Of a stretch of DNA of 64,000 nucleotides, positions 1-7,857 are shown one piece after another. The notes below the pieces were generated by a model. That model saw nothing but the letters and a program-made list of their open reading frames with translations. It did no database searches and had not been told where the DNA came from. The stretch is from positions 1-64,000 of the forward strand of contig DATASQ010000061.1 of the NCBI GenBank assembly GCA_036269135.1. Direction: 5' to 3'. Source of the stretch: Palsa-343 sp036269135 (GTDB lineage Bacteria > Acidobacteriota > Terriglobia > Terriglobales > Acidobacteriaceae). The position numbers and the translations under genes are program-made. Each line of letters starts with the position of its first letter. Position 1 is the stretch's first letter.

Positions 1-1112
1 GCGTGCTGCGGGACAAATATCACCTCGATGAGTCCAGCTCGGGCATCGTGACGCGCGAGGACATCGAGGATGTGGTGTCGCGTTGGACGGGCGTTCCGAT
101 TACGTCGATCAAGGACGAGGAGACGCAGAAGCTGCTGCGGGTGGAAGAAGAACTCCACAAGCGCATCATCTCGCAGGAGAAGTCCATCTCCGCGCTGGCG
201 AGAGCCATTCGCCGCTCGCGCGCGGGCCTGAAATCGCCGCATCGCCCCATCGGCTCGTTCCTGTTCCTGGGACCGACGGGCGTGGGCAAGACGGAAGTGG
301 CACGCTCGCTGGCGAATTTCCTGTTCGGCAGTGACAAGGCGCTGATCCGCTTCGATATGTCGGAGTTCATGGAGAAGCACTCGGTCTCGAAGCTGATCGG
401 TTCGCCTCCGGGCTACGTGGGCTACGAGGAGGGCGGTCAGTTAACGGAACGGGTAAAGCGTTCGCCGTACTCGGTGGTTCTGCTCGACGAAATCGAGAAG
501 GCGCACGCCGACGTTTTCAATATCCTGCTGCAGGTGTTTGAAGACGGCCAGCTCACCGACGGACTGGGCAACACAGTCGACTTCAAGAACACGATCATCA
601 TCATGACCTCGAACATCGGCGCTCGCCATCTCCAGCGCAAGCAGGGGCTGGGCTTCCAGAGCGATCGTGAGGACCTGGTCATGGAGAAGATCGAGGATCT
701 CGTCAAGAACGAGGTAAAGCGGACGTTCAACCCCGAGTTCCTCAACCGCATCGACGAGATCATCCTGTTCCAGTCGCTGACGGACGCCGACCTGATCCAG
801 ATTCTCGAGCTGCTGGTGCAGCAGCTGAACGCGAACCTGGCACAGAAAGCCATCACCATCTCCGTTAACGATGACGCCAAGAAATGGATTCTCGAAAAGA
901 CGCTGGTGGACCGCAGCTACGGGGCTCGTCCGCTGCGCCGCGCTCTGCAGCGCTACGTCGAAGATCCGCTGTCCGAGGCGCTGATCGCTGGCGGGATCAG
1001 CGAACGGCCGGCGTTTCTTGAGGTCTATCTCGATAACAATCAGCTCTTCTATCGCCCCGTGGCCAAGGAGGGCGAGGAGAAGAAGAGCGAAGGAGTGCTG
1101 CTGGTGAATTGA
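1..1112 (+). CDS. clpC: ClpC-type AAA+ unfoldase, C-terminal part (5' end outside window)
   Basis: This is the second ATPase half of a Clp/Hsp100 unfoldase, which unfolds substrates and feeds them to the ClpP protease in the cytoplasm. The reading frame is open at the left edge, so about half of the protein is missing. Counting from base 3, the Walker A motif GPTGVGKT is at residues 90-97, Walker B VVLLDEIEK at about 158-166, the GYVG pore loop at 137-140, and a C-terminal D2-small domain follows. The loop containing LGF (216-218) is the kind of element that docks ClpP and is absent from ClpB disaggregases, so ClpC is favoured over ClpB. A strong terminator follows. Confidence 0.93.
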   Translation, partial: VLRDKYHLDESSSGIVTREDIEDVVSRWTGVPITSIKDEETQKLLRVEEELHKRIISQEKSISALARAIRRSRAGLKSPHRPIGSFLFLGPTGVGKTEVARSLANFLFGSDKALIRFDMSEFMEKHSVSKLIGSPPGYVGYEEGGQLTERVKRSPYSVVLLDEIEKAHADVFNILLQVFEDGQLTDGLGNTVDFKNTIIIMTSNIGARHLQRKQGLGFQSDREDLVMEKIEDLVKNEVKRTFNPEFLNRIDEIILFQSLTDADLIQILELLVQQLNANLAQKAITISVNDDAKKWILEKTLVDRSYGARPLRRALQRYVEDPLSEALIAGGISERPAFLEVYLDNNQLFYRPVAKEGEEKKSEGVLLVN

Positions 1113-1131
1113 ACGGCAGGGTCGTATAGGT

Positions 1132-1160
1132 AAAGGCTGCGGAGCCATCCGCAGCCTTTT
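1132..1160 (+). terminator. Rho-independent terminator after clpC
   Basis: An 8-bp perfect stem (GGCTGCGG at 1135-1142 with CCGCAGCC at 1149-1156) with a 6-nt loop is followed directly by TTTT. It sits 20 bp after the clpC stop and ends clpC transcription before the vapBC pair. Confidence 0.9.
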
Positions 1161-1174
1161 ATTTGCAGAAGCGT

Positions 1175-1205
1175 CACACATCGCAATGTGTGATACTCTA
1201 CACAT
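1175..1205. promoter_or_regulatory. Operator-like inverted repeats upstream of vapB
   Basis: CACACAT (1175-1181) and ATGTGTG (1186-1192) form an inverted repeat, and a third half-site ACACAT lies at 1200-1205, so the middle arm can pair with either neighbour. The cluster is 18-48 bp before the vapB ATG. VapBC complexes normally autoregulate by binding such repeats; that this is the site is inference. Confidence 0.45.
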
Positions 1206-1222
1206 CACAGAAGGCAACCGAC

Positions 1223-1438
1223 ATGGCGACGAATCTCGCGCTCGACGACAAACTGATCGATGAAGCCCGCCGTATTGGCGGACATGCGACCAAGAAGGAA
1301 GCCGTAACCGCGGCCCTCGATGAATACATCCGGCGGCGGAAGCAGCTTGAGATTCTGAAGCATTTCGGGACCATCGACTTCGATCCCGGCTACGACTACA
1401 AGAAGAATCGGAAACTCGACCGCATCCGCAACAGATAG
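1223..1438 (+). CDS. vapB: Type II antitoxin, VapB family (ribbon-helix-helix)
   Basis: This 71-residue protein is the antitoxin of a VapBC pair. The N-terminal part (MATNLALDDKLIDEARRIGG, then a helix rich in TKKEAVTAAL) matches the short beta-strand plus two helices of VapB ribbon-helix-helix proteins, which bind the operator as dimers. The charged C-terminus with FDPGYDYKK is the kind of tail that wraps and inhibits the toxin. The ATG at 1223 is preferred over an in-frame upstream codon at 1163 because it has GAAGG about 9 bases upstream and starts directly with the fold. It ends 2 bp before vapC, typical of a TA operon. Confidence 0.85.
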   Translation: MATNLALDDKLIDEARRIGGHATKKEAVTAALDEYIRRRKQLEILKHFGTIDFDPGYDYKKNRKLDRIRNR

Positions 1439-1440
1439 CA

Positions 1441-1851
1441 ATGAAAGTCCTGATCGATACGTGTGTGTGGTCGCTCTTCCTCCGTCGCCGGAACAAGGCC
1501 GCGCTGAATTCCGAAGAACAGAGACTGGCCGGGATGCTCAGAGAAGCGACCCAGGAAGGCCGTGTCGCGATTGTCGGACCCATCCGTCAGGAAGTGCTCT
1601 CCGGGATCCGGGATCAATCGCAGTTCAGAAAAGCCGAAGAGGGATTGCAGCCCTTCCCGGATGAAGAGTTGACGACTGCCGATTATGTGGACGCAGCGCG
1701 CTGCTTTAATCTGTGTCGGGACCGAGACGTCGAGTGCGGACCTGTCGATATTTTGATTTGTGCTGTGGCAGCCCGACGCCAGTTGAGTGTGCTCACGAAT
1801 GATCGCGCGCTGATTCGTTGTCTCGATGCGTTAAGAATTCCGCATTCCTGA
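1441..1851 (+). CDS. vapC: Type II toxin, VapC-like PIN-domain ribonuclease
   Basis: This 136-residue PIN-domain protein is the predicted RNase of the pair, probably cleaving tRNA or rRNA when VapB is degraded. The four acidic residues expected in the metal site are visible: D6 (LIDTCVW), E51 (RQEVLSG), D103 (PVDILIC) and D121 (LTNDRAL). Length and motif order are complete, so the toxin looks active. It starts 2 bp after vapB and ends 4 bp before the stop of the convergent gene on the other strand. The target RNA cannot be read from the sequence. Confidence 0.9.
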   Translation: MKVLIDTCVWSLFLRRRNKAALNSEEQRLAGMLREATQEGRVAIVGPIRQEVLSGIRDQSQFRKAEEGLQPFPDEELTTADYVDAARCFNLCRDRDVECGPVDILICAVAARRQLSVLTNDRALIRCLDALRIPHS

Positions 1852-1855
1852 CGCT

Positions 1856-2419
1856 CTACTCCACCCTGGTGGCCGTCACCTCGACCTGCATCCTGCCTTT
1901 GCTGTCCAGATCGTCGGAGGAATACACGACCGTCGCCTTGCCAATGGGAACGGTCAGGGTGGTATCCCAGGTATTCTGCCGGATGATCGGTTCCCCTACG
2001 CCGGCGATCTCCGTCTGACGAGCGATGCTGCTGACCTCTGCCCTGAGACGAAAACTGAGCTTGTCTCCCTGCTCGGCCGCGTTGCGGACATCGAGGTTCA
2101 CGCCCAGGTCAATGTACTGAAACTGAGTATTCATCAGACTCGACCGGGCTCCGGGACCTTCATAAGAGCCCGTGGCAATCGGGACCCGCGACCCGGTCTT
2201 GATCTGTTGGTCCAGCCCGGTCCCGGTCACAATGGTTTCCTCATAGACGCGGGTGTTGGTTACCTTGCCGGCAGGATCGAGCTCTTCCACGGCGAAATGC
2301 AGGCGGTAGAAATTCTGCGGGTTCGCGGGGGCGGCCGGTTCCTGGGGATTCTGTGCCCGCGTTGCAAGCGGGAGGAGAGACAGCGTCAGCATTGCGGCGA
2401 GAGTGGCGATCGTTTTCAT
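1856..2419 (-). CDS. Exported protein of unknown function
   Basis: The 187-residue product has a clear Sec signal peptide (MKTIATLAAMLTLSLLPLATRA, cleavage after the Ala near residue 22) followed by a Pro/Ala-rich linker and a beta-rich domain with no motif I recognise. It lies 17 bp downstream of the anti-sigma-like gene, with CAGGAG before its ATG, so it is probably the last gene of a sigma / anti-sigma / exported protein operon. It may be periplasmic or loosely tied to the outer membrane. Confidence 0.75.
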   Translation of the reverse strand: MKTIATLAAMLTLSLLPLATRAQNPQEPAAPANPQNFYRLHFAVEELDPAGKVTNTRVYEETIVTGTGLDQQIKTGSRVPIATGSYEGPGARSSLMNTQFQYIDLGVNLDVRNAAEQGDKLSFRLRAEVSSIARQTEIAGVGEPIIRQNTWDTTLTVPIGKATVVYSSDDLDSKGRMQVEVTATRVE

Positions 2420-2436
2420 AATGGCTCCTGTTCCTG

Positions 2437-3036
2437 TTACTGATCCTGTTGACTACCGGCCTGCGGAGGCTGCTCGTGCAAGCCGGCGACGATGATCGGG
2501 TCATCCCAGTGCTTCTGATCCTCGATAACCGCCCGTCGTACTGCGGGCGGTCCGTGCTTTGCGAAAGCGGCCAGCGCCTGCTCTTCCGGGGTCAGAGGCC
2601 GGGGCGTCGGAAAGATCGCCAGCCTGGGCAATCTGGCCCTGCTCGCCGCCAGTTCCCGATGCGCCGGAGAGTGGCCGCACAGCGTTGTGCGGTGCGTGTC
2701 GGAAACCGAGGTCTTGCCGGCAGCCACATGGGCAGGCTGTGCCGGCACCGCCATCCCTGCCGGCGCCTGCGGCACCCGGGCAATTTCCGGCCTTCGGGAC
2801 AAACCCATCCACCCCATCCACACAGCCGCCGCGATGATCACCACCGCTGCGGACACCGCCGCGGCCAGGATCCACCAACCGCGCCTGCGGCTCGGCTCCG
2901 CTCGCGCCCGTTCCATCACCAGCGCCAGGGCGATCCTCGGCTCCGTCGCCTCCGGCAGATTCACATAACTCTGCAGCGCCGCATCGATGCGCTTGTCAAG
3001 CTCATCCCGACCGGCGATTCGCTCATCGTCCCGCAT
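2437..3036 (-). CDS. Single-pass membrane protein, putative anti-sigma factor
   Basis: This 199-residue protein has a cytoplasmic N-terminus (about 50 residues), one strong transmembrane helix near residues 54-76 (IL then a run of AAAVSAAVVIIAAAVW) and a Pro/Ala-rich C-terminal region outside the membrane. It overlaps the ECF sigma gene by 14 bp and has GGAGGAG 7 bases before its ATG. Position and topology fit a membrane anti-sigma factor that holds the sigma factor until an envelope signal arrives. No zinc-binding HxxxCxxC motif is seen, so the assignment rests on context. Confidence 0.65.
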   Translation of the reverse strand: MRDDERIAGRDELDKRIDAALQSYVNLPEATEPRIALALVMERARAEPSRRRGWWILAAAVSAAVVIIAAAVWMGWMGLSRRPEIARVPQAPAGMAVPAQPAHVAAGKTSVSDTHRTTLCGHSPAHRELAASRARLPRLAIFPTPRPLTPEEQALAAFAKHGPPAVRRAVIEDQKHWDDPIIVAGLHEQPPQAGSQQDQ

Positions 3037-3562
3037 AACGCCGCTCCTCCATCGCCGCCATCTTTTCGCGCAGCATCTGCCGCGCCCGCATCAGCCGGGT
3101 CCGCACCGTACCCTCCGGAATTCCCATCGCCGCGGCGATTTCCCGCGAGTTCATCTCCGCCGACAAGGCCAGCGGCTGCCGCAGATCCTCCGGCAGGCTG
3201 TCGATCAGCCGATGAAGGTTTGCCTCCCAGTTCGCCGACAGCGCGATCTCCTCCGGACCGCGCCCCCCATCCGCTATTTCCTCCGGCTCCATAGCGATCC
3301 CACCCTGGCCGCGAGGGGGCGTTCGCCGCGACGGCGAGTCGCGCACCCGATCCACAGCCGCGCGCCAGGCAGTCCGCGCGACATAGGCTCGCTCATCCCG
3401 CAGATCCCGCCACCCCTGAGCGCGCCAAATCTTCAAAAACGCCTCCTGCGCCGCATCCTCTGCATCCTGCGCCTGGCGCAGCACCGCCCATGCCACCCGG
3501 CAGGCAAATCGCCACTGGCGCTCGACCAGACCCGCGAACTCCGCCTCGTCTTCCGGTCGCAC
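3023..3562 (-). CDS. ECF-type RNA polymerase sigma factor (RpoE-like)
   Basis: The 179-residue protein has the two-domain layout of extracytoplasmic-function sigma factors. Region 2 (about residues 10-70) includes the AEDAAQEAFLKIW segment that contacts core polymerase and the -10 element. A Gly/Pro-rich linker follows, then region 4 (about 110-170) with LPEDLRQPLALS and the helix-turn-helix SREIAAAMGIPEGTVRTRL. The start is a GTG preceded by GGAG. It heads an operon with the overlapping anti-sigma-like gene. Regulon and signal cannot be inferred. Confidence 0.88.
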   Translation of the reverse strand: MRPEDEAEFAGLVERQWRFACRVAWAVLRQAQDAEDAAQEAFLKIWRAQGWRDLRDERAYVARTAWRAAVDRVRDSPSRRTPPRGQGGIAMEPEEIADGGRGPEEIALSANWEANLHRLIDSLPEDLRQPLALSAEMNSREIAAAMGIPEGTVRTRLMRARQMLREKMAAMEERRYAGR

Positions 3563-3756
3563 TCTGCGGCTCCTTTGGTTTTCCTGCCTCTCATGCGCAA
3601 GGACGGCGCCGGCGCGGCAACTGTTCAGTTTTTTTTTGAAGCTCCGCGGATTCTGCGGGAGTCTCGCCGCGGTCTGGCCTCGGGGCTCTTGCCTCGGCCC
3701 GCCAGAAACGCTAAGCTGGCGCGAAATCCCTTTCCCGCGTTCCCCGGAGGTGAACC

Positions 3757-4005
3757 ATGGTCGATCCGCACACCCTGCACATGCTCACGGCCATGATGGC
3801 CGTCTTTCCCATCGTGGCCCTCTTCTTCATTGTGCTGTTCATGATTCCCTATTGGGTGATCTGGAAGAAGGCCGGCTTTTCGCCGTGGCTGAGCCTGCTG
3901 ATGCTGGTGCCGCTGGCCAATTTCATCATGTTGTATGTGCTGGCCTTTTCGGAGTGGAAGGTGGTTCCCGTCAGCGAGATTCCTGCAATGCCGCCGCGCG
4001 TGTGA
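3757..4005 (+). CDS. Small membrane protein, two helices
   Basis: An 82-residue protein with two hydrophobic segments (about residues 9-36 and 42-66) joined by a short basic loop WVIWKKAGFSPW. The start is secured by GGAGG 6 bases upstream of the ATG. I recognise no family with certainty; the second segment resembles short phage-holin-like or DUF-type inner-membrane proteins. It is monocistronic and faces a convergent neighbour. Confidence 0.7.
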   Translation: MVDPHTLHMLTAMMAVFPIVALFFIVLFMIPYWVIWKKAGFSPWLSLLMLVPLANFIMLYVLAFSEWKVVPVSEIPAMPPRV

Positions 4006-4020
4006 ACCCGCGGCTCCCCG

Positions 4021-5694
4021 CTATCGATAACCCTTCGTGCGGAACCGTGCGATTGCCACGTAGAACGTGTTCGCATCCGTTCCAGGATTGTGCTGGCTGA
4101 TGTTGGCGTTCGACAAATGCTGATACCGGTATCCGATGGTCACGTCCTGGCGAGCTTTGCGGAAGATGTGCATGCCGGTGCCGAAATCAATCGTGTACAT
4201 CCACTGCGAGCCTTGCGGTGAGAGCACGCGCTGATCGAAATAAATGAACCCGCCGTTCGTGCTCAAGAACGGCTGGACGCGGCGCGAGGGCAAGAAATCG
4301 GACTCGAATCCCACCGGACTGACGCCGCTGCCGTAGCTGCGCTGGCGCAGATATTGTGCCGCCGGCTCCGCCCGGGTCGGCGTCGCACCCTGCACCGGCT
4401 CGTCCAGCATTGCCAGCGCGCTCATCTCCGGCGCATAGCGCATCGTCCAGTACGGGTGCTGCGTCAGCAGGTATGTGTAGCGCACATCGATGGGCATGTA
4501 CTTCACATCTTTGGCGTAGCCCCAGATGTGCCCGCTTATCAGCGATAAGCCCCACCACGCGCCGAACTCGTGCGCTCCGCCCGGCCGCGGCCACACGGGC
4601 AACGGTTGCGCCGCACCTGAATTGCGCACACCTGAATTGCGCACACCTGAATTGCGCACATCTGGATTGCGTATCACTGCCGCCTCTTCCGGCAGCTCCG
4701 CCGACGATGCCGTCACCGTTCTCTCGCCTTCACTCGTCCTCTCGGGATGCGCCGCAAACGTCACCCCATCTTCGTAAGGCGGGTTGCTCCAGAAGCTCCT
4801 CGCCTTCACAACGCGATCGTCCCGATACCAGGGAGGCCGGAACCGCAGGATGTTGGCGGTGGCATGCGCCGGCTCCAGAAAACTGAGGCTCAGCAGGGCA
4901 AAGGGATTCCGGCCGCCCCCCTCGGCCGGCGCGACGACGTGCTTGTCGAGCGCATCCTCCGCCATCGTCCACAACCCGCCGCCCACCGGCGTGGTGACCA
5001 GTTCCACCCAGCCCGTCTCGTTGGTGGAATGCCCGGTGCCGTCGGGGATCGGGTGATCGCCGTTGTGGCCAATGGCCGCCTCCCCTGTCGGCCCCAGCTT
5101 CCATGCAAAGCTGTACACGGTGGAAAATGCCCCGGCCCGCAACAGCCGCCGCCAGTACGGCCAGGTATTCGACTGCTCCACGGTCATACTTTTAGGGTCA
5201 TTCTGAATCCAGAGATCGTTCGTGATCGCCCCCATCATGGGGTGGCCGACATAGTCGTCGAGGAAGGGATTCTGGTCGCTCCAGACGTTCCAGCGCCATC
5301 CGGCTGCGGAATCGATCCACCGGTCGAACCAGTCCCCCTGGGTGGTTTCCAGCCGGTACCAGTAGCCGGTGTACAGATTGCCGGCGTCCTGGAATGTGTT
5401 GAAGAGGGTCGTGGACAGGATGAGCAGATGCCAGTGCACCCGGCAATGAGGAGAATGCGTCGCGTCCCGGGCGCAGTCTTCGAGCAGAGTACGGGACGGC
5501 TCCGAAGCGGCCGGGGCAGGCGCCGCAATCACTGAGCTCGAGATTGTGGGCAGCGGGGCATCGGGAAGAGCTGCAGCGGTGTTGCCACCTGAAGCGATCC
5601 TTTGTCCCGGCAATCCCGCGGCCAGCAGGACCCACGCCGTCCCAGTCACGACGCCGCACCTGAGACTGGGTACACGGGTGGAAGGGACCAACAT
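4021..5694 (-). CDS. Outer-membrane protein with PagL-like (lipid A 3-O-deacylase) C-terminal domain
   Basis: This 557-residue protein starts with a hydrophobic export region (about 14-35). The middle (about 75-290) contains motifs such as GHPMMGAITND and ELVTTPVGGGLWT, resembling DUF3943-type outer-membrane proteins. The last ~170 residues look like an acyloxyacyl hydrolase: YRYQHLSNANISQHNPG near the end carries H526 and S528 of the PagL His-x-Ser pair, with Asp (540) where Pseudomonas PagL has the catalytic Glu. Four copies of VRNSG-type pentapeptides link the two parts. It may trim lipid A at the outer membrane. The ATG at 5694 is chosen over a TTG at 5721; the start is uncertain. Confidence 0.65.
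   Translation of the reverse strand: MLVPSTRVPSLRCGVVTGTAWVLLAAGLPGQRIASGGNTAAALPDAPLPTISSSVIAAPAPAASEPSRTLLEDCARDATHSPHCRVHWHLLILSTTLFNTFQDAGNLYTGYWYRLETTQGDWFDRWIDSAAGWRWNVWSDQNPFLDDYVGHPMMGAITNDLWIQNDPKSMTVEQSNTWPYWRRLLRAGAFSTVYSFAWKLGPTGEAAIGHNGDHPIPDGTGHSTNETGWVELVTTPVGGGLWTMAEDALDKHVVAPAEGGGRNPFALLSLSFLEPAHATANILRFRPPWYRDDRVVKARSFWSNPPYEDGVTFAAHPERTSEGERTVTASSAELPEEAAVIRNPDVRNSGVRNSGVRNSGAAQPLPVWPRPGGAHEFGAWWGLSLISGHIWGYAKDVKYMPIDVRYTYLLTQHPYWTMRYAPEMSALAMLDEPVQGATPTRAEPAAQYLRQRSYGSGVSPVGFESDFLPSRRVQPFLSTNGGFIYFDQRVLSPQGSQWMYTIDFGTGMHIFRKARQDVTIGYRYQHLSNANISQHNPGTDANTFYVAIARFRTKGYR
4614..4673. repeat. Four tandem 15-bp repeats inside the PagL-like gene
   Basis: Three identical units CACCTGAATTGCGCA plus a fourth variant unit lie head to tail. 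Because 15 is a multiple of three, copy-number change would add or remove VRNSG/NPDVR-type pentapeptides without a frameshift, in the linker between the two domains. Confidence 0.9.
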
Positions 5695-5870
5695 CCTGGC
5701 CAAAAGGATCGCTCCTGACAATTGCAGAATGCCGAGCCAAACGGTGAGCCAGAGCCGGACCTGCGGCCCTGTAATGCCCGATCATGCACGCCCGGAAAGG
5801 CATCGTCAAGACAGGAGTGGCAGGAGTACCGTACCCGTCACGGAGGAGCCGCGGGAGTCGCGCCGCAACG

Positions 5871-5895
5871 AAAAAGGCAGCCCCAGCGGGCTGCC
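5871..5895 (-). terminator. Rho-independent terminator after talB
   Basis: Read on the minus strand, GGCAGCCC (complement of 5888-5895) pairs with GGGCTGCC (5876-5883) around a 4-nt loop and is followed by TTTTT. It sits 27 bp after the transaldolase stop. Confidence 0.88.
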
Positions 5896-5921
5896 TCCTC
5901 GCGCCATCGTCCTGCGTTGGT

Positions 5922-6932
5922 TCAGTGCGCGCCGACCGCCCTTGGATTGGCCGCTTCCAGTTCGGTGAGACGTTTCGACAGCAGCTGCTCCAGCTGCTCC
6001 AGCGCTTTGCTGAAACCTTCGATGCCTTCCTTCAGCTTGTCGTGGGCCATCCGGTCGGCCGCATGCATCTTCTCGAACGTCGCCTCGTCGATATGCATCC
6101 TCTCGATGTCCATCGACTTCGCCTTCTCCGGATCCAGCTTTCTCGGCAGATCGCCTTCGGTTGAGTCCAGCTCCTCGAGCAGATGGGGAGAGATGGTCAG
6201 CAGATCGCAGCCCGCCAGCTCTTTGATCTCGCCGGTATTGCGGAAGCTCGCACCCATCACCTGCGTCTTGTATCCAAATTTCTTGAAGTAGTTGTAGATG
6301 TGCGTCACCGACTGCACGCCCGGATCGTCGGCGCCCTGATAGTCCTTGCCCGTGTCCTTTTTGTACCAGTCGAGGATGCGCCCTACGAACGGCGACACCA
6401 GCGTCACGCCCGCTTCGGCGCAGGCCACTGCCTGATGAATGCCGAACAGCAGCGTCAGGTTACAGTGGATTCCCTCTTTCTCCAGCTTTTCTGCGGCGCG
6501 AATGCCCGCCCACGTCGACGCGATCTTGATCAGAATCCGCTCGCGCGAGACGCCTGCGCTTTCGTACTTCTGAATGATCGACCGCGCCTGCTCCATCGTC
6601 TTTTCCGTGTCATACGACAGGCGGGCATCGACCTCGGTCGAGACACGTCCCGGAATGATGGCGAGGATCTTCTTCCCGAACCCAACCGCCAGGTTTTCAA
6701 ACGCGAGCTTCGCCACCTTTGCGTCCTCGGCGTCGTCTCCCAGCTGCTTCTTTGCCTGCAGCAGGACGTCGTCCACAATCTTGCTGTACTGCGGCATCTG
6801 CGCCGCCGTGGTCAGCAGCGACGGATTCGTGGTCGCATCCTGCGGCCGCGCTTTCTCGATCGCCTCAATGTCGCCCGTATCGGCGACCACCGTCGTCATG
6901 GTGCGGAGCTGCGACAGCAATGTCTTTGCCAT
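5922..6932 (-). CDS. tal: Transaldolase
   Basis: This 336-residue cytoplasmic enzyme moves a dihydroxyacetone unit between sugar phosphates in the non-oxidative pentose phosphate pathway. The signature DATTNPSLL is at residues 32-40 and the Schiff-base lysine is K136 in RILIKIASTWAG, followed by the N-L-T-L-L-F segment. Length fits the TalB-type (class I, ~317 residues) with a short C-terminal extension of Leu/Glu-rich heptads. It has its own terminator and a 130-bp leader, so it is probably transcribed alone. Confidence 0.96.
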   Translation of the reverse strand: MAKTLLSQLRTMTTVVADTGDIEAIEKARPQDATTNPSLLTTAAQMPQYSKIVDDVLLQAKKQLGDDAEDAKVAKLAFENLAVGFGKKILAIIPGRVSTEVDARLSYDTEKTMEQARSIIQKYESAGVSRERILIKIASTWAGIRAAEKLEKEGIHCNLTLLFGIHQAVACAEAGVTLVSPFVGRILDWYKKDTGKDYQGADDPGVQSVTHIYNYFKKFGYKTQVMGASFRNTGEIKELAGCDLLTISPHLLEELDSTEGDLPRKLDPEKAKSMDIERMHIDEATFEKMHAADRMAHDKLKEGIEGFSKALEQLEQLLSKRLTELEAANPRAVGAH

Positions 6933-7062
6933 TGATTCCTCCTGCTCTCTCGATTATCCGGCATCCCGGCGACCGGCTGCATGGAACCGGCCCAATTCCC
7001 CGCGAAAATCTCGTGAACCTGCTCTTTATTGGATGCCCGGTCCCAGGGTTCGGCCTCAGTTG

Positions 7063-7848
7063 TCAAACCACAGGGTTTGCCAGCGTCCCGATGCCTTCGA
7101 CGATGACCTCCACCCGGTCGCCCTGCTTCATCGGCGCGACACCCGCCGGCGTTCCCGTCGGAATCACATCGCCAGGCAGCAGCGTGATGGCGGCCGTAAT
7201 GTGCCGCAGGAGGGCGGCAATATCGAAAATCAGATCTTTCGTCGTCCCGTGCTGCTTCACTTCCCCGTTCAACCGCGTCTCCACCGTCAATCCAGCTGCC
7301 GGATCGATCTCGTCGGTCACCAGGGGGCCCATCGGGCAAAACGTGTCGAACCCCTTCGCGCGCGACCATTGCCCGTCCGACTTCTGCAGATCGCGAGCCG
7401 TCACGTCATTCACGATGGTGTATCCGCGGATATAAGGCCGCACATCTTCCTCGGCTCCCAGCTGCGTCGCGCGCCGCCCGATCACCACTGCCAGCTCGCC
7501 CTCGAAATCGACGCGCTGCGAGAGCGCGGGAATCCGGATCGATTCCCCCGGCCCGATCACTGCCGACGGCGCTTTCAGGAACAGCAGCGGCTCCTTCGGA
7601 ACTTCATTGCCCAGCTCCGCCGCGTGCTCGCGGTAGTTGCGCCCGATGCACACGATCTTCCGCGGCACCACAGGAGCCAGCAGTTGCGCATGATCCAGGG
7701 CCAGCGGCTGGAATTTTCCCTGCGCCGCCCGGGTCCACGGATCCTCCTCGAATGCCGGCAGCAAGCGCTCAATCCACAGCGCGCCGTCGCGTTCCACAAC
7801 TTCGCCGTACTGCGGCGCGTCACTGCTTTGAAACCGGCAATATCGCAT
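7063..7848 (-). CDS. Fumarylacetoacetate hydrolase (FAH) family protein
   Basis: The 261-residue protein has the FAH C-terminal fold: IGRNYREHAAE (H75) at the start of the domain, metal ligands E116 and E118 in DFEGELAVVIG, D148 in VNDVTARDLQ, and TGTPAGV near the C-terminus. Members of this branch cleave or decarboxylate acylpyruvates or 2-oxo acids such as oxaloacetate; the exact substrate cannot be read. It starts 9 bp after the Fn3 lipoprotein stop, forming the last gene of a three-gene operon. Confidence 0.88.
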   Translation of the reverse strand: MRYCRFQSSDAPQYGEVVERDGALWIERLLPAFEEDPWTRAAQGKFQPLALDHAQLLAPVVPRKIVCIGRNYREHAAELGNEVPKEPLLFLKAPSAVIGPGESIRIPALSQRVDFEGELAVVIGRRATQLGAEEDVRPYIRGYTIVNDVTARDLQKSDGQWSRAKGFDTFCPMGPLVTDEIDPAAGLTVETRLNGEVKQHGTTKDLIFDIAALLRHITAAITLLPGDVIPTGTPAGVAPMKQGDRVEVIVEGIGTLANPVV

Positions 7849-7857
7849 CGTCTCTCT

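Noticed and set aside
4614..4673. Short tandem repeat considered as a CRISPR-like array
   Set aside because: Units are 15 bp, have no spacers and are in frame inside a coding sequence.
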